Assembly (NCBI RefSeq): GCF_963975745.1
Contig: NZ_CAXBIB010000018.1
Location: 16,593 to 80,592, forward strand
Length of the DNA stretch: 64,000 bases
DNA from: Parvibaculum sp963975745
GTDB lineage: Bacteria; Pseudomonadota; Alphaproteobacteria; Parvibaculales; Parvibaculaceae
Direction: 5' to 3'
Made by a program: the position numbers and the translations under genes. Shown here one piece after another: positions 60,326 to 64,000 of this stretch. Numbering within the stretch: position 1 is the first letter of the stretch; every line of letters starts with the position of its first letter. The notes under the pieces were generated by a model. It was not told where the DNA came from, ran no database searches, and was given only the letters and a program-made list of their open reading frames with translations.

Positions 60326-63300
60326 ATGGCGAAGAAGGCCCCCGCGAAATCCCCGAAAACCTCCAAGGCGAAGGCAAAGGCAAAGAAGGCGCCTGCGAAA
60401 AAGCCCGTGACCAGAACCGCCGCTAAAAAGAAGGCTGCGCCGAAAAAGACCAAGGCTGCGCCGAAGCCGAAGAAGTCGGCCGCGAAGAAGGCTGCACCGA
60501 AAAAGGCTGCGAAGAAGGCGGTCAAGACCGCGCGCAAGGCCGTGAAAAAGGCCGCGCCGAAGAAGGCGGCGCCGAAGCTGAAGAAGTCGGTCTCGAAGAA
60601 GGCCACACCGAAGAAGGCCGCGAAGAAGGCGGTCAAGACCGCGCGCAAGGCCGTGAAAAAGGCCACGCCTGCCGCCCGCAAGCTGGCGCAGAAGGCCAAG
60701 CGTGCGGCCAAGAAGACCGTCAAGAAGGTAACGCCGAAAAAGAAGGCCGCGCCGAAAAAGGCCGCAGCCAAGAAGGCCGCACCGAAAAAGAAGGTGGCTG
60801 CGAAAGCAAAGCCGTCGCCGAAAAAGATCGCGCCGAAGAAGACTGCGGCGGCGAAGGCGAAACCGGCAAAGAAAGCCGCACCGAAAAAGACTTCAGCCAA
60901 AGCACCCGGCAACAGCTTCGGCGCGCGCCGTGTGCTGAAAGTTGGCAAGCGCAGCTATACCTATTTCAGTCTGCCCCACGCCGAAAAGAACGGCCTCGAC
61001 GGCATTTCGCGCCTGCCTTTCTCGATGAAGGTGCTGCTTGAGAACCTGCTGCGCTTCGAGGACGGGCGCACCGTGACGGCCGACGACATCAAGGCGGTCA
61101 AGACATGGTTGAAGACACGCACGTCCGATCGTGAAATCGCCTATCGCCCGGCCCGCGTGCTGATGCAGGATTTCACCGGCGTACCGGCCGTCGTCGACCT
61201 GGCGGCGATGCGCGATGCAGTGAAGAACCTTGGCGGCAATCCGAAAAAGATCAATCCGCTGGTGCCGGTCGACCTCGTCATCGACCATTCGGTGATGGTC
61301 GACAAGTTCGGCACGCCGACCGCCTTCAAGGAAAACACCGAAATCGAATATCAGCGCAACCGCGAGCGTTATGAGTTCCTGCGCTGGGGCTCCAAGGCCT
61401 TCGACAATTTCCGCGTCGTGCCGCCGGGAACCGGCATCTGTCACCAGGTCAATCTCGAATATCTGGCACAGACCGTCTGGACGAAAAAGGACGGCAAGGA
61501 AGAGATCGCCTATCCCGACACCTGTGTCGGCACCGACAGCCACACCACGATGGTCAACGGTCTCGCGGTTCTGGGCTGGGGTGTTGGCGGCATCGAGGCG
61601 GAAGCGGCCATGCTCGGCCAGCCGGTTTCGATGTTGATCCCGGAGGTCGTCGGTCTCAAGCTGACCGGCAAACTCAATGACGGCGTCACGGCAACCGACA
61701 TGGTGCTGACCGTCACTGAAATGCTGCGCAAGAAGGGTGTGGTCGGCAAGTTCGTCGAATATTACGGCCCCGGCCTCGACCATCTGGCGCTTGAGGATCG
61801 CGCGACCATCGCCAACATGGCGCCGGAATATGGCGCGACCTGCGGCTTCTTCCCGGTCGACGGCGAAACGCTGAAATATCTGCGGGCAACAGGGCGTTCG
61901 GAAGAACGTGTGGCCCTTGTCGAAGCCTATGCGAAGGCGCAGGGCATGTTCCGCGAGAAGGGCATGGCCGATCCTGTCTTCACCGACACGCTGACGCTCG
62001 ACCTCTCGACTGTGGTGCCGAGCCTCGCCGGCCCGAAGCGGCCGCAGGATCGTGTCTCTCTGACCGACGTCAAGGCGAATTACCTCAAGGCACTGGAAGG
62101 CGAATTCGGCAAGCCCGGCCAGGCGGCAACGCGCGTTGCCGTCGAAGGCAGGGATTTCGATCTCGGTCACGGCGATGTCGTGATCGCTGCCATCACCTCC
62201 TGCACGAACACGTCCAACCCGAACGTGCTGGTGGCAGCTGGTCTCGTCGCGCGCAACGCGCGCAAGCTTGGCCTTAAGGTGAAGCCTTGGGTGAAGACCT
62301 CGCTCGCGCCAGGCTCTCAGGTCGTGACTGACTATCTGACGAAGTCCGGCCTGCAGGACGATCTCGACGCGATGGGCTTCGATCTCGTCGGCTATGGCTG
62401 CACGACTTGCATCGGAAACTCCGGCCCGCTGCCAACCGAGATCAGCCAGGCGATCAACAAGAACGATCTCGTGGCCTCGGCGGTGCTTTCGGGCAACCGC
62501 AATTTCGAAGGACGCGTCTCGCCGGACGTCAAGGCGAACTATCTCGCCTCGCCGCCGCTGGTGGTTGCCTATGCGCTGGCCGGATCGACCCAGATCGACC
62601 TGACGACCGAGCCGCTCGGCACAGGCGCGAACGGGCAACCGGTCTACCTCAGGGATATCTGGCCGACGACGAAGGAAATTTCCGAAACGGTCCGCACCTG
62701 CGTGACGCCCGAAATGTTCCGCAGGCGTTATGCCAATGTCTTCGACGGCGATGCCAATTGGCAGAGCATCAAGCTGACCGGCGGCCTGACCTATGATTGG
62801 GACGGCGATTCGACCTATGTTCAGAATCCGCCCTACTTCGTCGGTCTGAAGCCGAAGCCGGGGGCGCTTTCCGATGTGACGGGTGCCCGGATTCTCGGCC
62901 TCTTCGCCGACTCGATCACGACCGACCACATCTCGCCCGCCGGCAACATCAAGGTGAAGAGCCCGGCCGGTGCCTACCTGAACTCCAAACAGGTCGGCGC
63001 GCAGGACTTCAACTCCTACGGCGCCAGGCGTGGCAATCACGAAGTGATGATGCGCGGTACCTTTGCCAATATTCGCATCAAGAACCAGATGCTGAAGGGC
63101 ATCGAAGGCGGCGTCACCAAGCTGCAGCCCGAAGGCGTCGAAATGCCGATCTACGACGCGGCAATGGAGTACAAGCGTCGCGGTACGCCGCTGGTCATCT
63201 TCGCCGGCAAGGAGTATGGCACTGGCTCGAGCCGCGACTGGGCCGCAAAGGGAACGATGCTGCTCGGCGTCAAGGCCGTGGTTGCCCAGAGCTTCGAACG

Positions 63301-63577
63301 CATTCATCGCTCGAATCTGGTCGGCATGGGCGTCGCCCCCCTGCAGTTCCTGGACGGCATGAGCTGGCAGTCGCTCGGCCTCGACGGGTCGGAAACCGTG
63401 TCGATCGAAGGCCTCGCGCATGTGAAACCACGTACCAAGGTCAAGGCCGTCATCACCTACAAGGACGGAACGCGAAAGGCCATCGAGCTGCTCTGCCGCA
63501 TCGATACGCAGGATGAGGTCGAGTACTATGAGAATGGCGGTATCCTGCCCTACGTGCTGCGCAACCTCGCGGCATAG
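60326..63577 (+). CDS. acnA: Aconitase A with a ~194-residue Lys/Ala/Pro-rich N-terminal extension
   Basis: Citrate-isocitrate isomerase of the TCA cycle, 1083 residues instead of the usual ~890. From about residue 195 (GNSFGARRVLKVGKRSYTYFSL) it is a normal AcnA: cluster cysteines C626 (TSCTNTSNPNV), C692 and C695 (YGCTTCIGNSGPL) and the swivel-domain GTGSSRDWAAKGTMLLGVKA. Residues 1-194 are almost only Lys, Ala, Pro, Thr, Arg, Val and Ser, with KKAAPKKAAKK-type repeats like AlgP or histone H1. A 44-base direct repeat encodes two KKAVKTARKAVKKA units. No Met lies between residues 2 and ~215, so the extension is not a missed internal start. AAGAGAG precedes the ATG. Confidence 0.95.
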   Translation: MAKKAPAKSPKTSKAKAKAKKAPAKKPVTRTAAKKKAAPKKTKAAPKPKKSAAKKAAPKKAAKKAVKTARKAVKKAAPKKAAPKLKKSVSKKATPKKAAKKAVKTARKAVKKATPAARKLAQKAKRAAKKTVKKVTPKKKAAPKKAAAKKAAPKKKVAAKAKPSPKKIAPKKTAAAKAKPAKKAAPKKTSAKAPGNSFGARRVLKVGKRSYTYFSLPHAEKNGLDGISRLPFSMKVLLENLLRFEDGRTVTADDIKAVKTWLKTRTSDREIAYRPARVLMQDFTGVPAVVDLAAMRDAVKNLGGNPKKINPLVPVDLVIDHSVMVDKFGTPTAFKENTEIEYQRNRERYEFLRWGSKAFDNFRVVPPGTGICHQVNLEYLAQTVWTKKDGKEEIAYPDTCVGTDSHTTMVNGLAVLGWGVGGIEAEAAMLGQPVSMLIPEVVGLKLTGKLNDGVTATDMVLTVTEMLRKKGVVGKFVEYYGPGLDHLALEDRATIANMAPEYGATCGFFPVDGETLKYLRATGRSEERVALVEAYAKAQGMFREKGMADPVFTDTLTLDLSTVVPSLAGPKRPQDRVSLTDVKANYLKALEGEFGKPGQAATRVAVEGRDFDLGHGDVVIAAITSCTNTSNPNVLVAAGLVARNARKLGLKVKPWVKTSLAPGSQVVTDYLTKSGLQDDLDAMGFDLVGYGCTTCIGNSGPLPTEISQAINKNDLVASAVLSGNRNFEGRVSPDVKANYLASPPLVVAYALAGSTQIDLTTEPLGTGANGQPVYLRDIWPTTKEISETVRTCVTPEMFRRRYANVFDGDANWQSIKLTGGLTYDWDGDSTYVQNPPYFVGLKPKPGALSDVTGARILGLFADSITTDHISPAGNIKVKSPAGAYLNSKQVGAQDFNSYGARRGNHEVMMRGTFANIRIKNQMLKGIEGGVTKLQPEGVEMPIYDAAMEYKRRGTPLVIFAGKEYGTGSSRDWAAKGTMLLGVKAVVAQSFERIHRSNLVGMGVAPLQFLDGMSWQSLGLDGSETVSIEGLAHVKPRTKVKAVITYKDGTRKAIELLCRIDTQDEVEYYENGGILPYVLRNLAA
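60510..60664 (+). repeat. 44-base perfect direct repeat inside the acnA extension
   Basis: The same 44 bases occur at 60510-60553 and 60621-60664, 111 bases (37 codons) apart and in frame. They encode the AKKAVKTARKAVKKA unit twice. The surrounding extension shows many shorter AAGGC(C/T)GC repeats, indicating growth by slippage or unequal crossing-over and a site prone to length change. Confidence 0.85.
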
Positions 63578-63601
63578 GTAAGTCGGCATCCGACGGAAAA
63601 A

Positions 63602-63627
63602 GGGCGCTCTTCGGAGCGCCCTTTTTT
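63602..63627 (+). terminator. Rho-independent terminator of acnA
   Basis: GGGCGCTC (63602-63609), TTCG tetraloop, GAGCGCCC (63614-63621) and six T. The stem is extended by an A run on the left against the T run. It lies 24 bases after the acnA stop and is textbook quality. Confidence 0.92.
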
Positions 63628-63701
63628 GCGCCTTCACCGCTTCGTGACTCGCCAGTCGGCGGCAGCCCGACCTATCCTCGATACAGAAGGAGAAAGGTCC
63701 C

Positions 63702-64000
63702 ATGCTGTTGCGTCTCGTCGCGGCCCTGACACTCACGCTGTCGCTTGCACCCATCGCCCGCGCTGAGACCCGACCGGTCGTCGTCGAACTCTTCACAAGC
63801 CAGGGATGCTCATCCTGCCCCAAGGCCGACGCCTATCTACGCGAACTCGCGGCGCGCGACGATGTAATCGCCCTGTCATTCGCCGTCGACTACTGGGACT
63901 TTCTCGGCTGGAAGGACACGCTGGCAAGCCCCGCATTCACAAAAAGGATTCCTCTGCAAAACACAGTGTGCTTTGGTCGTCAGAGGGGGGGGGCGGATCG
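63702..64000 (+). CDS. DUF1223 family exported thioredoxin-like protein (3' end missing)
   Basis: The first ~99 residues of a DUF1223 protein. A signal peptide covers 1-21 (LLRLVAALTLTLSLAPIARA, cleavage after ARA), then VVVELFTSQGCSSCPKADAY with the CSSC thioredoxin-like motif and VDYWDFLGWKDTLASPAFTKR, all typical. AAGGAGAAAG precedes the ATG at 63702. DUF1223 genes commonly follow acnA in this class. After FTKR (about 63948) the translation no longer resembles the family, and the sequence ends with nine G in a row, so the last ~50 bases are doubtful. Confidence 0.82.
   Translation, partial: MLLRLVAALTLTLSLAPIARAETRPVVVELFTSQGCSSCPKADAYLRELAARDDVIALSFAVDYWDFLGWKDTLASPAFTKRIPLQNTVCFGRQRGGAD

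Noticed and set aside
60178..60948. Minus-strand open frame of ~256 residues rich in Phe, Ala and Gly, apparently a membrane protein
   Set aside because: It is the exact antisense of the Lys/Ala-rich aconitase extension; AAG/GCC codons read backwards give CTT/GGC and related codons. No ribosome site or family resemblance.
60893..63823. Minus-strand open frame of ~976 residues opposite acnA
   Set aside because: Antisense shadow produced by GC-rich codon bias; the plus strand encodes a fully conserved aconitase.

Overview
The window is chromosomal DNA from a GC-rich alphaproteobacterium. Gene order points to the Hyphomicrobiales/Parvibaculales part of the class: an mdh-sucCD-sucAB-lpd block, an atpHAGD operon next to priA, dapF-mtaB-...-ftsY-ispZ, acnA divergent from ccmABCDG, and short palindromic intergenic elements of the kind common in these genomes. 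There are no rRNA or tRNA genes, phages, insertion sequences or CRISPR arrays that I can see. Most of the window is dense core metabolism. The first gene (atpD) and the last (a DUF1223 protein) are cut by the window ends, and the last ~50 bases look unreliable.

Layout. 1-3854: F1 ATP synthase genes (minus strand). 4122-9473: priA, a transaldolase-like aldolase, DUF484, xerC and a MOSC protein. 9483-20133: a TCA block on the minus strand reading mdh, a metallo-beta-lactamase-fold hydrolase, sucC, sucD, sucA, sucB, lpdA. 20437-25724: lipoprotein, zapE, MazG-like protein, arylamine N-acetyltransferase, mmsA and a small acidic membrane protein. 25799-28280: an arsenic operon arsR-arsI-arsC-acr3, followed by a 480-base non-coding region with two ordered repeat arrays. 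28762-31039: ABM protein, PF10118 protein, lipoprotein. 31040-34596: sdhCDAB. 34879-37937: thioesterase, PAS protein, and two genes resembling the ethylmalonyl-CoA pathway enzymes mesaconyl-CoA hydratase and malyl-CoA thioesterase. 38027-42817: asd, a DUF559 nuclease, leuB, leuD, leuC. 42934-46730: rplS, trmD, rimM, rpsP, ffh. 46879-53074: CinA-C protein, PIG-L deacetylase, dapF, mtaB, purC, ftsY, ispZ. 53088-56395: MFS transporter, NUDIX protein, MarR regulator. 56399-60095: ccmGDCBA and a crotonase. 60326-64000: aconitase and the DUF1223 protein.

The most unusual content is that several TCA-cycle enzymes carry nucleic-acid-binding-like appendages. The 2-oxoglutarate dehydrogenase E1 gene is continuous in frame with an N-terminal Cro/XRE-type helix-turn-helix. 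Two copies of a TTGCC-N5-GGCA(A/C) palindrome lie just upstream of its start, and one-mismatch copies lie upstream of mdh and acnA. Aconitase has a ~194-residue Lys/Ala/Pro-rich extension like histone H1 or AlgP and no internal start that would give the usual enzyme. Malate dehydrogenase ends in a short basic tail, and a MarR regulator ends in a longer one. Together these suggest, but do not prove, central enzymes that contact DNA or RNA and may regulate their own genes. The second notable structure is the pair of iteron-like arrays beside the arsenic operon.
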